Assembly: GCA_913776965.1 (NCBI GenBank)
Contig: CAJYQL010000128.1
Span: forward strand, 1-64,000
Direction of reading: 5' to 3'
Length of the DNA: 64,000 bases
From: an uncultured Xylophilus sp.
Lineage (GTDB): Bacteria > Pseudomonadota > Gammaproteobacteria > Burkholderiales > Burkholderiaceae_C
Made by a program: the position numbers and the translations under genes. This document shows positions 1 through 10,816 of the stretch, piece by piece. Below the pieces are notes generated by a model. The model was not told where the DNA came from and made no database searches. It worked only from the letters and a program-made list of their open reading frames with translations. Each line of letters begins with the position of its first letter. Position 1 is the first letter of the stretch.

Positions 1-3
1 CGC

Positions 4-1254
4 ATGCCGGTGGCGCCGTCCGACACGGCGGGGCCGCCGGCATGCGTCCCCGGAAACGGATTCGCGCCCCACCATTCCAAACCGGCGATGCGGCCGCATG
101 TGCCGTCGATGCCCTTGCGACGCCTGACCCTGCTGACCGCCCTGCTCCATCTCTATCTGGCGCTGCGGCTCGTCCCGGCGCTCGCGCCCTGGTGGCCAGC
201 CGGGGCGGCGCTGGCGGCGGCCCTGGCAGCGTCGGCAGTCCTGGTGCCGCTGCCGTTCCTGCGCTCTGACCTTGGGGCGCAGCGCGGCGGTCGGGTGCTG
301 CAGTGGGCAGGCTTGGTGGCGATGGGCTGGTTCTCCAGCCTGATGCTGCTCGCCCTGCTGCGCGACGGAGGATTGCTCGTGGCCTGGGTGGCGGGCGGGA
401 AAGATGGGGACCGGCTGGCATCTCTCAGCGCCGCGGCCGTCGTCGTCGGCGCGGTGCTCGCGTCGCTGGTCGGGCTCGCGAACGCCCGCCGCACGGCCCG
501 GGTCCGGCGGATCGACATCGCCCTGCCTGGCCTACCCCCGGCCTGGGACGGCTTCACCATCGCCCAGCTGAGCGACCTGCATGTGGGACCGACGATCCGC
601 CGTGGCTATGTGCAGCGCATCGTGGACCGGGTAAATGCCCTGCAGGCCGATGCGGTCGCGATCACCGGCGATCTGGTGGACGGCAGCGTTCCGGAGTTGC
701 GGGCGCATGTAGCGCCCCTGGCCGGCCTGCACAGCCGCCATGGCGTCTTCGTCGTGACGGGCAACCACGAGTACTACGCCGGCGCCCGGCCCTGGATCGC
801 GGAACTGCGGCGGCTCGGCCTGAGCGTGCTGCTGAACGAACATGTGGTGCTGCAGCGGCCCGCGCCCGATGGCCTGGGCGATCCAGGCCTGGTGATCGCC
901 GGCGTCACGGATTTCCATGCCGGCCATTTCGACCGCAGCCAGGCGAGCGACCCCGTGCAGGCAATCGCCGGGGCACCGGCCGGCGCCCCCCGCATCCTGT
1001 TGGCGCACCAGCCTCGCAGCGCGCCTGCCGTGGCGGCGGCGGGTTGTCAGTTGCAGCTGTCGGGGCACACGCATGGCGGCCAGTTCTGGCCGTGGAACCT
1101 GTTCGTGCCGATGCAGCAGCCCTTCGTCTCCGGGCTGCACCGGGTCGGCGCGCTGCAGGTGTACGTCAGCCGGGGCACCGGTTACTGGGGTCCGCCCAAG
1201 CGGCTCGGTGCACCGTCGGAGATCACGCTGGTACGGCTGCGCGCCGCAGCCTGA
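4..1254 (+). CDS. Membrane-anchored metallophosphoesterase (YkuE-like)
   Basis: Predicted calcineurin-like phosphoesterase held in the inner membrane, related to YkuE/YaeI-type enzymes that act on phosphoester or lipid substrates. The frame encodes about 416 residues. Hydrophobic segments fill roughly residues 40-150. The dinuclear-metal motifs follow in order: LSDLHVG near residue 190, GDLVDG near 222, GNHEYY near 256 and GHTHGG near 355. The true start is uncertain: ATG codons at 4, 88 and 109 are in frame, none has a clear ribosome binding site, and the gene could begin before the window. The three bases to the next stop show it converges on the cyclase gene. The substrate cannot be told from sequence. 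Confidence 0.85.
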   Translation: MPVAPSDTAGPPACVPGNGFAPHHSKPAMRPHVPSMPLRRLTLLTALLHLYLALRLVPALAPWWPAGAALAAALAASAVLVPLPFLRSDLGAQRGGRVLQWAGLVAMGWFSSLMLLALLRDGGLLVAWVAGGKDGDRLASLSAAAVVVGAVLASLVGLANARRTARVRRIDIALPGLPPAWDGFTIAQLSDLHVGPTIRRGYVQRIVDRVNALQADAVAITGDLVDGSVPELRAHVAPLAGLHSRHGVFVVTGNHEYYAGARPWIAELRRLGLSVLLNEHVVLQRPAPDGLGDPGLVIAGVTDFHAGHFDRSQASDPVQAIAGAPAGAPRILLAHQPRSAPAVAAAGCQLQLSGHTHGGQFWPWNLFVPMQQPFVSGLHRVGALQVYVSRGTGYWGPPKRLGAPSEITLVRLRAAA

Positions 1255-1257
1255 AGG

Positions 1258-2403
1258 TCACCCGGCCGCGTCCGCTGCAACGGCCGGCCCGGCGGTTGCC
1301 ACCCGGTTGCGGCCTTCGCGTTTGGCGCGGTAGAGCGCCTTGTCCGCCAGTCCGATCAGATCGGTCGCTGGCGCCGCCTGCCCGGCGCCGCGCGCATGGT
1401 CCGGGAAGGTCGCCACGCCGCAGGACAGCGTGGCCGACAACGTGGCGTCGCCGTGCCGTATCGGCGTGGACACGAAAGCAAGCCGCACCTGCTCGGCCCG
1501 CTCCGTCGCGATCGCCAGCGGCGCCTCCGCCATCAGCAACAGGAATTCCTCGCCCCCGTACCGGCAGGCGATGTCCTGCGGCCGCACATGGCCGAGCATC
1601 AGCCGGGCGAGGACCTGCAGGGTGGCGTCGCCAGCGGCATGGCCGTGCGTGTCGTTGATGTCCTTGAAATGGTCGATGTCGATCAGTACGACCGAGACGG
1701 GCGCCCCCGTCGCACGGCAGCGCGCCAGCAGTTCGTCGGCCACCGCGCTCAGGTGGCGGCGGTTGTAGAGGCCGGTCAGCGGATCGCGCACCGCCTGCTC
1801 CAGCAGCAGCGCCTGCAGCGCGCGGATCTCGTCGTTCTGTGTGCGCAGCCGGCCGTTGGCCTGGTGCTGGTCCATCGCACGGCGGAAGCCGTCGTAGGCG
1901 AACATGATCAGATAAAGCGTCGTGGCCACGATGCAGAGCAGTGCGGTCGGCAGATCGGTCGCCGGCTGCAGCGGCGCCCCCCAACCCGACACCAGCGTCG
2001 CCACCACGGCGCCTCCCCAGGTCGCCGCCAGCCGCCACAGCCCCCGGTAGCCGTAGAACACCACCATGTTGAGGCAGTTGCCGATGAACAGTGTGAAGGC
2101 GACCCACAACGGCAGCCCCAGCCCCGCCGCCCAGAGCCCGCCCATCACTGCATCGGCCGACAGGTTCTTCATCTCGGCCGCACGCTGGTCGCGTGCGTGG
2201 CGGGCCCAGGCGTACTGCAGGTGCGGACAGACGAGGAACTGCAGCACCAGCAGGGCCCAGACCACCGCCCCGGTCCCGATGGCGATCAGGTGGGCTGCCA
2301 GCGCGAGGAACAGCAGGCCGTCGAAGAAGCTGCGGTTGCGGTGGTTCATCCGCACCAGCCAGTGGACTTTGGGGCTGGGGAGCTTGGCGGAGGATTCGGT
2401 CAT
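1258..2403 (-). CDS. Diguanylate cyclase with MASE2 membrane sensor
   Basis: Makes cyclic di-GMP from two GTP. The N-terminal ~170 residues are a MASE2-type membrane domain as in AdrA/DgcC, recognisable from the CPHLQYAWA and NLSADAVMGGLW segments, and they contain several hydrophobic helices. The C-terminal half is a GGDEF domain with the active-site loop RYGGEEF and the upstream DPLTGLYNRRHL segment. The RxxD inhibitory site is not evident before the GGEEF loop. The start chosen gives MTESSAKLP, about 381 residues; an upstream in-frame ATG at 2481 would add a sequence unlike MASE2 proteins. The signal sensed is unknown. It converges on the phosphoesterase gene. Confidence 0.9.
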   Translation of the reverse strand: MTESSAKLPSPKVHWLVRMNHRNRSFFDGLLFLALAAHLIAIGTGAVVWALLVLQFLVCPHLQYAWARHARDQRAAEMKNLSADAVMGGLWAAGLGLPLWVAFTLFIGNCLNMVVFYGYRGLWRLAATWGGAVVATLVSGWGAPLQPATDLPTALLCIVATTLYLIMFAYDGFRRAMDQHQANGRLRTQNDEIRALQALLLEQAVRDPLTGLYNRRHLSAVADELLARCRATGAPVSVVLIDIDHFKDINDTHGHAAGDATLQVLARLMLGHVRPQDIACRYGGEEFLLLMAEAPLAIATERAEQVRLAFVSTPIRHGDATLSATLSCGVATFPDHARGAGQAAPATDLIGLADKALYRAKREGRNRVATAGPAVAADAAG

Positions 2404-2703
2404 CGGGCGCCTGTCGGGCCGGCCTGCCTTCCTGACAAGTTCATGCAAGCGGCAATCAACGACATGGGCTTTACACGCCAAGTCATGAACCCGGGAACGT
2501 CCGGCCGGAGAGGAAACACCATGAATCAGATTGTCGCCTTAGCGGGACATATAGCGCTGACCGCGGGAGCTTCAGGCTCCTCGCCCAACGGAGGAGATCA
2601 GTGGCTCGTGTGTGCTTCGAGGCCGCTGGAATATTCGATTCGCGCCAATCAAGGCGCCGGATGGTGCGAGAGTCTGACGCCTTATCGCTCCAAAGAGCAC
2701 TAA
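2404..2703. other. Low-GC gene-free spacer next to tRNA-Ser
   Basis: About 300 bases lie between the cyclase start and the tRNA terminator. By direct count, bases 2521-2700 are about 58% G+C, well below the roughly 70% of surrounding genes. Open frames on either strand encode nothing recognisable and run into the tRNA. The segment lies immediately 3' of a tRNA gene, a common integration site, so it could be the remnant of an integrated element. No integrase fragment or tRNA 3'-end duplication was found in it. Confidence 0.5.
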
Positions 2704-2704
2704 G

Positions 2705-2742
2705 AAAAAAGCCCTGCAAGCGGTCGGCTTGCAAGGCTTTTT
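2705..2742 (-). terminator. Rho-independent terminator after serS/tRNA-Ser
   Basis: On the minus strand an 11-base stem (GCCTTGCAAGC with GCTTGCAGGGC, one wobble or mismatch) is followed by a run of six T. It ends the tRNA-Ser transcript and any serS read-through. Confidence 0.85.
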
Positions 2743-2747
2743 GCATG

Positions 2748-2837
<90 letters not shown>

Positions 2838-2879
2838 TGTGTGTCGAAGCGCGGATTCTAGCAGACCTTCGACGCCTTC

Positions 2880-4881
<2,002 letters not shown>

Positions 4882-4925
4882 GACGCTCAGGCCCTGTCCG
4901 GCGGGTGCGGCCGGCCGGCGCTGTC

Positions 4926-5993
4926 TCAGGCGTCCAGCCGCAAGCCCTTGGGCAGGGGGAACTTCACCGTTTCCTCGATACCGTCCATCTTGCGGACCGA
5001 CACCGCGCCCATCGCCTTGATCCGGTCGATCACCGCACGGACCAGCACCTCGGGCGCGGAAGCCCCGGCGGTCAGGCCGACCCGCTGCACGCCCTCGAAC
5101 CAGCCTTCCTGCAGCTCGCTCGCATCGTCGACCATGAAGGCGCGGGTGCCGAGCCGTTCGGCCAGTTCGCGCAGCCGGTTGCTGTTGGAGCTGGTCGGGC
5201 TGCCGACCACGATCACCAGGTCCACCTGCGGGCTCAGCACCTTCACCGCGTCCTGGCGGTTCTGGGTGGCGTAGCAGATGTCCTGCTGCTTGGGTTCCCG
5301 CACGCTCGGGAAGCGTGCACGGACGGCCGCCGAGATCTCCGCCGCGTCGTCCACGCTCAGCGTGGTCTGCGTCACCACCGCCAGCCGTTCGGTCTGCGCG
5401 GGCTGCACGCGGGCGACGTCGGCCACGTCCTCGACCAGGTGGATGCCGGAATCGAGTTGGCCCATCGTGCCCTCGACTTCCGGGTGGCCCTTGTGGCCGA
5501 TCATGATGAATTCGTAGCCTTCCCGGGCCAGCTTCGCGACCTCGACGTGGACCTTGGTCACCAGCGGGCAGGTGGCGTCGAAGATCGAGAAGCCGCGCGC
5601 CCGGGCCTCGTCCTGCACCGCGCGGCTCACGCCGTGCGCGCTGAAGACCAGCGTGGCGCCGGGCGGCACGTCCGACAGCTCCTCGATGAAGATCGCGCCC
5701 TTGGCCTTCAGGTCGTTGACGACGAAGGTGTTGTGCACAATCTCGTGGCGCACGTAGATCGGCGCGCCGAACTTGGCCAGCGCTCGTTCGACGATCTCGA
5801 TCGCGCGATCCACGCCCGCGCAGAAGCCGCGTGGCTCGGCCAGCACGATCTGCTTCTCGCCCGGGGCGACCGCGACCATCTGCGCCTGGATGCCGGCGCC
5901 CGAGCCCGGCCCCAGCTCGGGACGGCCGGCGGGCAGCACCAGCGTGTCGGCCGGTGCGGATGCCGTTTCAGAGGACGGTGCGGGCGTGCTCAC
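4926..5993 (-). CDS. ispH: 4-hydroxy-3-methylbut-2-enyl diphosphate reductase
   Basis: Last step of the MEP isoprenoid pathway, converting HMBPP to IPP and DMAPP with a [4Fe-4S] cluster. Cluster cysteines are visible in [23 protein letters not shown] and the later SSNSNRL context; the catalytic TQTTLS stretch is also present. Two starts are possible. GTG at 5993 overlaps the upstream FKBP stop in a GTGA arrangement and gives 355 residues with a low-complexity Ala/Pro head. ATG at 5879 gives 317 residues, the usual family length. Neither has a strong Shine-Dalgarno sequence. The fkpB-ispH pairing is conserved in proteobacteria and supports co-transcription. Confidence 0.95.
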   Translation of the reverse strand: MSTPAPSSETASAPADTLVLPAGRPELGPGSGAGIQAQMVAVAPGEKQIVLAEPRGFCAGVDRAIEIVERALAKFGAPIYVRHEIVHNTFVVNDLKAKGAIFIEELSDVPPGATLVFSAHGVSRAVQDEARARGFSIFDATCPLVTKVHVEVAKLAREGYEFIMIGHKGHPEVEGTMGQLDSGIHLVEDVADVARVQPAQTERLAVVTQTTLSVDDAAEISAAVRARFPSVREPKQQDICYATQNRQDAVKVLSPQVDLVIVVGSPTSSNSNRLRELAERLGTRAFMVDDASELQEGWFEGVQRVGLTAGASAPEVLVRAVIDRIKAMGAVSVRKMDGIEETVKFPLPKGLRLDA

Positions 5994-6448
5994 AGGATGC
6001 CGATCACGTGGACTTCGAAGCTCACCGGCTGGCCGGCCAGCGGATGGTTGAAGTCGAACAGTACCGCGTCGTCGCGCAGCTGGCGCACCGCGCCGGCGTA
6101 CTGGCCGGTGCCGTCGGGCGTCGGGAACTGGACCACGTCGCCGACGGCGTACTGCTCGTCCGGATCGCCCAGGCGGGCGAGCAGGCTGCGCGCGACCCAC
6201 TGCTGCATCTCGGGATTGCGTTCGCCGAAGGCGGCGCCGGCGGGCAGGTCGAAGCGGGTGCGGGCACCTTCCGGCAGGCCGATCAGCTTCTCTTCCACGG
6301 CCGGGGAAAGCTCGCCGGCGCCGAGCGACAGCGTCGCCGGCTTGCCGTCGAAGGTGTTGATGACGTCGCCGGCGGGGCCCGACAGACGGTAGTGCAGCGT
6401 CAGGAAGGAGCCGGGCTGGACGGTGGCGGGGGCGTGCTCGGTGGACAT
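5990..6448 (-). CDS. fkpB: FKBP-type peptidyl-prolyl isomerase (FkpB/SlpA-like)
   Basis: A cytoplasmic FKBP-fold prolyl isomerase of the SlyD/SlpA type, about 152 residues with no signal peptide. The FKBP core is interrupted by an insert-in-flap domain around [17 protein letters not shown], as in SlpA. The [19 protein letters not shown] ending is characteristic. The start at 6448 gives [20 protein letters not shown] box at 6475-6480, about 26 bases upstream, may be the -10 of the promoter for this gene and ispH. The stop overlaps the candidate ispH GTG start by four bases, consistent with translational coupling. Confidence 0.9.
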   Translation of the reverse strand: MSTEHAPATVQPGSFLTLHYRLSGPAGDVINTFDGKPATLSLGAGELSPAVEEKLIGLPEGARTRFDLPAGAAFGERNPEMQQWVARSLLARLGDPDEQYAVGDVVQFPTPDGTGQYAGAVRQLRDDAVLFDFNHPLAGQPVSFEVHVIGIL

Positions 6449-6590
6449 GGGGCGCAGGGAATAAACTGGCCCCGATTGTAGGAAGCCGGTCATGCCCCGA
6501 CATGCACCGGTGATTGCCCCCGGGGACGCGCATCCGGCCTGCCCGGCTTTTACCTCGACGCCGCCCGCCACGCCCCACTCCACCCCTCGC

Positions 6591-7268
6591 ATGTCGTTCA
6601 AGGACCTCCCCGCCGACGCCCGACCGCGCGAGAAGCTGCTCGCCCGCGGTGCGGCGGCGCTCGCCGATGCGGAACTGCTGGCGCTGCTGCTGCGCACCGG
6701 CCTGCCGGGCAAGGGGGTGCTGCAGCTGGCGCAGGAGCTGCTCGACCGCTTCGGCGGCATCGCCGGGCTGCTGTGCGCCACCGCCGAGGACCTGAAGTCG
6801 GTCAAGGGCCTGGGCGGCAGCGCCAAGCGCGCCGAGCTGGTCGCGGTGCTGGAACTCTCGCGCCGCGCGCTTGCCGAGCGGCTGCGCACCCGCGAGGCGA
6901 TCGACAGCCCCCGGGCGGTGCGCGAGTACCTGCAGCTGCACCTGGCGCACCGCCCGCACGAGGTCTTCGCGGTGCTGTTCCTCGATGCCCAGCACCGGCT
7001 GATCGTGCTGGAAGAGATGTTCCGCGGCACGCTGACGCAGAGCAGCGTCTACCCGCGCGAGGTGGTGATCCGCGCGCTGCACCACGGCGCCGCCGCGGTC
7101 GTGCTGGCGCACAACCATCCGAGCGGCAGCACCCGGCCGTCGCGGGCCGACCAGGCGCTCACGCAGACGCTGACATCCGCGCTGGCGCTGGTCGACGTGC
7201 GGGTCTTGGACCATGTGATCGTCGCGGCCGGCCAGACGTTGTCGATGGCCGAGGAAGGGCTGATGTGA
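6591..7268 (+). CDS. radC: RadC/JAB-domain DNA repair-like protein
   Basis: A 225-residue RadC-family protein. The N-terminal helix-hairpin-helix region ([26 protein letters not shown]) is followed by the JAB1/MPN-like metal domain with the conserved HNHPSG motif near residue 170 and the downstream SRADQALT. RadC was historically linked to DNA repair, but its biochemical role is unsettled. The start at [17 protein letters not shown] matches family N-termini; an upstream ATG at 6492 would add an atypical leader. The stop overlaps the GTG start of the Smr gene by four bases, so the two are probably translated together. Divergent from fkpB. Confidence 0.93.
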   Translation: MSFKDLPADARPREKLLARGAAALADAELLALLLRTGLPGKGVLQLAQELLDRFGGIAGLLCATAEDLKSVKGLGGSAKRAELVAVLELSRRALAERLRTREAIDSPRAVREYLQLHLAHRPHEVFAVLFLDAQHRLIVLEEMFRGTLTQSSVYPREVVIRALHHGAAAVVLAHNHPSGSTRPSRADQALTQTLTSALALVDVRVLDHVIVAAGQTLSMAEEGLM

Positions 7269-7933
7269 CGGCCGGCGACGCGCTCACCGCCCGTTCGCTG
7301 CAGGACCTGCAGGCGATCCGCCGGGCGCTGGCCGAGCGCGCCGCGCAGGCGGCCGCGGCCGAGGCACGCCGCCGCGCGGCCGAGGAGCGGCGCCAGGCCG
7401 AGCAGCAGATGTTCGCGCGCGCTGTCGGCCCGGTGCAGCCGCTGCCCGACCGCCGCCGCGCCGCGCTCGCGCCGGAGCCGCCGCCGCCGATCCCGGTGCA
7501 GCGCCAGCTGGACGAGCAGCGGGTGCTGCTCGAATCGATCAGCGACGACTTCGACGTGAGCACGCTGCTGGATACCGACGACCAGCTGAGCTTCCGCCGC
7601 CCCGGCGTGAACGTGGACGTGACCCAGCGGCTGCGGCGCGGCGACTGGTCGATCCAGCGCCAGCTCGACCTGCATGGCCTGCGCACCGACGAGGCGCGCG
7701 AGGCGCTCGCCGCCTTCATCCGCGAATGCCACAAGCAGGGCCTGCGCTGCCTGCGGGTGGTGCACGGCAAGGGACTCGGTTCGCCCGGCCGCACGCCGGT
7801 GCTCAAGAGCCGGGTGCAGTCCTGGCTGGTGCAGAAGAACGAAGTGCTGGCCTTCGTGCAGGCGCGGCCGCTGGAAGGCGGCGCCGGCGCGCTGGTGGTG
7901 CTGCTGCGGCCGGTATCGCGCTACGGCGGCTGA
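7265..7933 (+). CDS. Smr (MutS2 C-terminal-like) domain protein
   Basis: A 222-residue protein ending in an Smr domain. The domain starts at [20 protein letters not shown] (near residue 137) and carries the [18 protein letters not shown] segment typical of Smr nicking endonucleases. The first ~70 residues are an Ala/Arg/Glu-rich probable coiled coil ([19 protein letters not shown]). GTG at 7265 is chosen because it overlaps the radC stop (GTGA) and begins the only conserved-looking reading. Stand-alone Smr proteins act on branched or collided nucleic acids in other bacteria; the exact role here is inferred. Confidence 0.88.
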   Translation: MTAGDALTARSLQDLQAIRRALAERAAQAAAAEARRRAAEERRQAEQQMFARAVGPVQPLPDRRRAALAPEPPPPIPVQRQLDEQRVLLESISDDFDVSTLLDTDDQLSFRRPGVNVDVTQRLRRGDWSIQRQLDLHGLRTDEAREALAAFIRECHKQGLRCLRVVHGKGLGSPGRTPVLKSRVQSWLVQKNEVLAFVQARPLEGGAGALVVLLRPVSRYGG

Positions 7934-7965
7934 CCGGTCATTGTTACGATGCTTTTGAGCATCCA

Positions 7966-8006
7966 GCGCCCGCCCCACCTGCGCAGGCAGCTCTTCTTTT
8001 CATAGC
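7966..8006 (+). repeat. 41-bp interspersed palindromic element, copy 1
   Basis: GCGC, ten bases, TGCGC, five bases, then the core GCTCT-tcttttc-ATAGC (one arm mismatch). It lies between the converging smr and LysR stop codons. See the finding on this family. Confidence 0.75.
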
Positions 8007-8014
8007 ACATCGGT

Positions 8015-8932
8015 TCAGCGGCCGATCGACCCCAGCCGCGCGACCACCAGGTCGTGCAGCGTCTGCGCGGCGACCGACAGGCTGCCGTCGCGCCGCCGCA
8101 CCAGGTAGATCCGCCGCGTCAGCTGCGGCAGCGGGATCGGGCGGATCGCCAGCGTCTCGCGGCGGAACTGGTACAGGGTGAGCGTCGGCACCACGCTGAT
8201 GCCGACGCCCGCCTCCACCATGCCCATGACGGTGGCGAGCTGCTCGACCTCCAGCACCGTGTTCATCGCCAGCGGATGCAGCGCCGCCTCCAGTGCCTGC
8301 CGCACGCTGCTGTTGCGGGTCATGTGGACGAACGGGTACTGCGCGATGCGGCGCAGCGACGGCCGGGCCATCGCGGCGAGCGGATGGTCGGCGCGGCAGA
8401 CCAGGTGGAAGCGGTCGGTGCAGAGCGGCTGCATCGCCAGGCCCGCTGCGTCGGCCGGCCGGGTGCCGCCGGAGGCGAGCGCGAAGTCGGCCTGCCCGCC
8501 GCGCACCAGGTCGACGCAGGCGTCCGACAGCTGGTCCGACAGCGCCAGCTCGACGCCCGGCCAGGCCGCGCGGAATTCGGCGAACAGCGCCGGCAGCCAG
8601 CCGGCCGCGAGCGACGGCAGCGCGGCGATGTGGACCCGGCCGCGCCGCCGCTCGACCTGGTCGCCCAGGTCCTGCAGCGCCTCGGCCATGCCCGCGAGCA
8701 GCCGGCGGGCCGACGGCTCGAACAGCCGGCCCTCGGGCGTGAGCTGCACGCTGCGGGTGGTGCGGTCGAACAGCCGCGTGCCCACAGCGTCCTCCAGCGC
8801 CTGGATCAGCGCGCTGAAGGCCGGCTGCGACAGGTGCACCGCCTCGGCCGCCCGGGTGAAGCTGGCCCGGTCGGCGAGCGCGAGGAAGGCGCGTAGCTGG
8901 CGGGTGGACAGATCGGGCGGCGCGGGAGGCAT
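8015..8932 (-). CDS. LysR-family transcriptional regulator
   Basis: A 305-residue LysR regulator. The winged helix-turn-helix fills residues ~8-67 (STRQLRAFLALADRASFTRAAEAVHLSQPAFS) and is followed by a substrate-binding domain with the usual VEQLATVMGMVEAGVGISVVP signature near residue 235. It is divergent from the AtuA-like operon with a 74-base gap. That is the classic arrangement for a LysR protein controlling its neighbour and itself, so it probably responds to a metabolite of that operon. The inducer is unknown. Confidence 0.93.
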   Translation of the reverse strand: MPPAPPDLSTRQLRAFLALADRASFTRAAEAVHLSQPAFSALIQALEDAVGTRLFDRTTRSVQLTPEGRLFEPSARRLLAGMAEALQDLGDQVERRRGRVHIAALPSLAAGWLPALFAEFRAAWPGVELALSDQLSDACVDLVRGGQADFALASGGTRPADAAGLAMQPLCTDRFHLVCRADHPLAAMARPSLRRIAQYPFVHMTRNSSVRQALEAALHPLAMNTVLEVEQLATVMGMVEAGVGISVVPTLTLYQFRRETLAIRPIPLPQLTRRIYLVRRRDGSLSVAAQTLHDLVVARLGSIGR

Positions 8933-8954
8933 TGATCGGGTGTGTGGATGAATC

Positions 8955-8980
8955 GATCCGAACTTTCGATTTTACGGATC
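8955..8980. promoter_or_regulatory. Candidate LysR operator between divergent genes
   Basis: A perfect inverted repeat GATCCG-N14-CGGATC sits in the 74-base gap between the LysR gene and the AtuA-like gene. Size and placement fit a LysR recognition site, although a T-N11-A core was not clearly resolved. No binding data are implied. Confidence 0.45.
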
Positions 8981-9006
8981 AGCCCATCCTGCCTACAGTG
9001 CAGCGC

Positions 9007-10398
9007 ATGGCCGCACCGTCCACCCCTCCCCCGCTGTTCGTCGGCTGCGCCGCCGGCTTTTCCGGCGACCGCACCGACGCGGCCGGGCCGGTGGTCGAGA
9101 CGCTGATCGCCCAGCTCGCCGCAGCGCCGGCCGGCGCCCGGGCGTTCCTGATCTTCGAGACGCTGGCCGAGCGCACGCTGGCGCTCGCGCAGTTGCGCCG
9201 CCGCGCCGACCCCGATGCCGGCTACGAGCCGCTGCTCGACGACCTGCTGCGGCCGGTGCTGGCCCGCTGCCTGGCGCACGGCATTGGCATCGTCAGCAAC
9301 TTCGGCGCGGCGAACCCACGCGCCGCCGCCCGGCGCATCGCCGCGCTGGCGGCCGAGGCCGGCTGCCCGGCGCCGCGCATCGCGGTGGTCGAAGGCGACG
9401 ACCTGCGCGAAAGCGACGCCATGCCGCAGCTGCGCACCCTGCTCGGCGACCGCATCGCCGGCCGCGACATCGTGAGCGCCAACGCCTACATCGGCGCAGC
9501 GCCGATCGCCGCCGCCCTGCGCGACGGGGCGCAGGTAGTGGTCTGCGGCCGGGTGGCCGATCCGTCGCTCGCGGTCGGGCCGGCGCTGGCGCACTACGGC
9601 TGGGCCGACGACGACTGGGACCGCATCGCCCGCGCCACCATGGCCGGGCATCTGCTGGAATGCGGCGCGCAGGTCTGCGGCGGCTACTTCGCCGACCCCG
9701 GCTACAAGGACGTGCCCGGCCTGGAGGCCGTCGGCTTCCCGGTTGCCGAGATCGACGCCGACGGCCGCTGCACCATCGTCAAGGCCGACGGCACCGGCGG
9801 CTGCCTGAACGAAGCGACGGTGAAGGAGCAGCTGCTCTACGAGGTGCACGACCCCGCCGGCTACCTGACTCCCGACGTGGTCGCGGACATCGCGGAGGCG
9901 ACGGTGCAGGCTGCCGAAGACGGCCGCGTCGCACTCGACGGGGTGCGCGGCCACCCACGGCCGGACACGCTGAAGGTGAATGTCTGCTACGAAGGCGGCT
10001 GGCTGGCCGAGGGGGAGATTTCCTATGCCGGGCCCCGCGCAGAAGCGCGCGCCCGGCTGGCGGGCGAGGTGCTGGCGAAACGACTGCCCGCGCTGGCCCT
10101 CCGCATCGACCTGATAGGCGCGGTGAGCATCTTCGGCGACGACGCCGGCCGGTTGCGCACCGCCACGCCCGACGCCGGGCTGCGCGATGTGCGGCTGCGG
10201 GTCGCTGCCGCGCACGCTTCCCGCGCCGAGGCCGAGCGGCTGGTGCGCGAGGTGACCGCGCTCTACACCTGCGGCCCGGCCGGCGGCGGCGGCGTGCGCA
10301 CCGCCCTCACGCCCCGGCTCAACACCGTCTCGTGCCTGCTGCCGCGCACCGCCGTGCCGGTTGCGCACACGATCGTCTGCACCGGAGAAGGCCGATGA
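9007..10398 (+). CDS. AtuA-like acyclic terpene utilisation family protein (DUF1446)
   Basis: A 463-residue protein of the AtuA/DUF1446 family, named from the Pseudomonas acyclic terpene (citronellol) utilisation cluster; the reaction is not established for most members. Recognisable segments are FVGCAAGFSGDR at the start, GIGIVSNFGAANP, VVCGRVADPSLAVGP and HLLECGAQVCGGYFADP. Start MAAPSTPPP at 9007 is preferred over an ATG at 8932 inside the regulatory gap. The C-terminal ferredoxin-fold domain fused to this family in many bacteria is here a separate gene overlapping by four bases (ATGA). With the Bug protein and LysR it looks like a small carboxylic acid uptake and catabolism operon. Confidence 0.85.
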   Translation: MAAPSTPPPLFVGCAAGFSGDRTDAAGPVVETLIAQLAAAPAGARAFLIFETLAERTLALAQLRRRADPDAGYEPLLDDLLRPVLARCLAHGIGIVSNFGAANPRAAARRIAALAAEAGCPAPRIAVVEGDDLRESDAMPQLRTLLGDRIAGRDIVSANAYIGAAPIAAALRDGAQVVVCGRVADPSLAVGPALAHYGWADDDWDRIARATMAGHLLECGAQVCGGYFADPGYKDVPGLEAVGFPVAEIDADGRCTIVKADGTGGCLNEATVKEQLLYEVHDPAGYLTPDVVADIAEATVQAAEDGRVALDGVRGHPRPDTLKVNVCYEGGWLAEGEISYAGPRAEARARLAGEVLAKRLPALALRIDLIGAVSIFGDDAGRLRTATPDAGLRDVRLRVAAAHASRAEAERLVREVTALYTCGPAGGGGVRTALTPRLNTVSCLLPRTAVPVAHTIVCTGEGR

Positions 10399-10772
10399 CC
10401 GCCGCCACCACCGAACGCACCGTCACCGTGCCGCTCTACCGGCTGGCCCACGGCCGCACCGGCGACAAGGGCGACCGGTCCAACATCAGCGTGATCGCCT
10501 GGCACCCGGACCTCTGGCCGCTGCTGGTCGCGCAGGTCACGCCGGAGGCGGTCGCGGCGCAGTTCGCGCACCGCCGGCCTGCCGCGGTCCAGCGCTACCT
10601 GCTGCCGAGCCTGCAGGCGATGAACTTCGTGCTCGACGCGGTGCTCGACGGCGGCGTGAACGACGCGCTCAACCTCGACACCCACGGCAAGGCGCTCGCC
10701 TTTCTGCTGCTCGACATGCCGGTCGCCGTGCCGGCGGAGCTGCAGCACCGGCTGGCCGGACCGGCCGTCTGA
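10395..10772 (+). CDS. AtuA-like ferredoxin-fold domain protein, split partner
   Basis: A 125-residue protein matching the C-terminal domain found after AtuA/DUF1446 proteins: PLYRLAHGRTGDKGDRSNISVIA near the start, AVQRYLLPSLQAMNFVLDAVLDGG in the middle, and a THGKALAFLLLDMPV ending. The ATG overlaps the AtuA-like stop (ATGA), implying stoichiometric translation and probably a complex of the two chains. No signal peptide or membrane segment is visible. The function is known only by association with the larger protein. Confidence 0.82.
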   Translation: MTAATTERTVTVPLYRLAHGRTGDKGDRSNISVIAWHPDLWPLLVAQVTPEAVAAQFAHRRPAAVQRYLLPSLQAMNFVLDAVLDGGVNDALNLDTHGKALAFLLLDMPVAVPAELQHRLAGPAV

Positions 10773-10816
10773 TCTCCCGCTTTTTCCCCGTTCCCCCATT
10801 CCAACAGGAGACTTTC

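Noticed and set aside
7948..7963. GATGC-ttttga-GCATC hairpin after the smr gene
   Set aside because: Only five base pairs with no following T-run on either strand; too weak to call a terminator.
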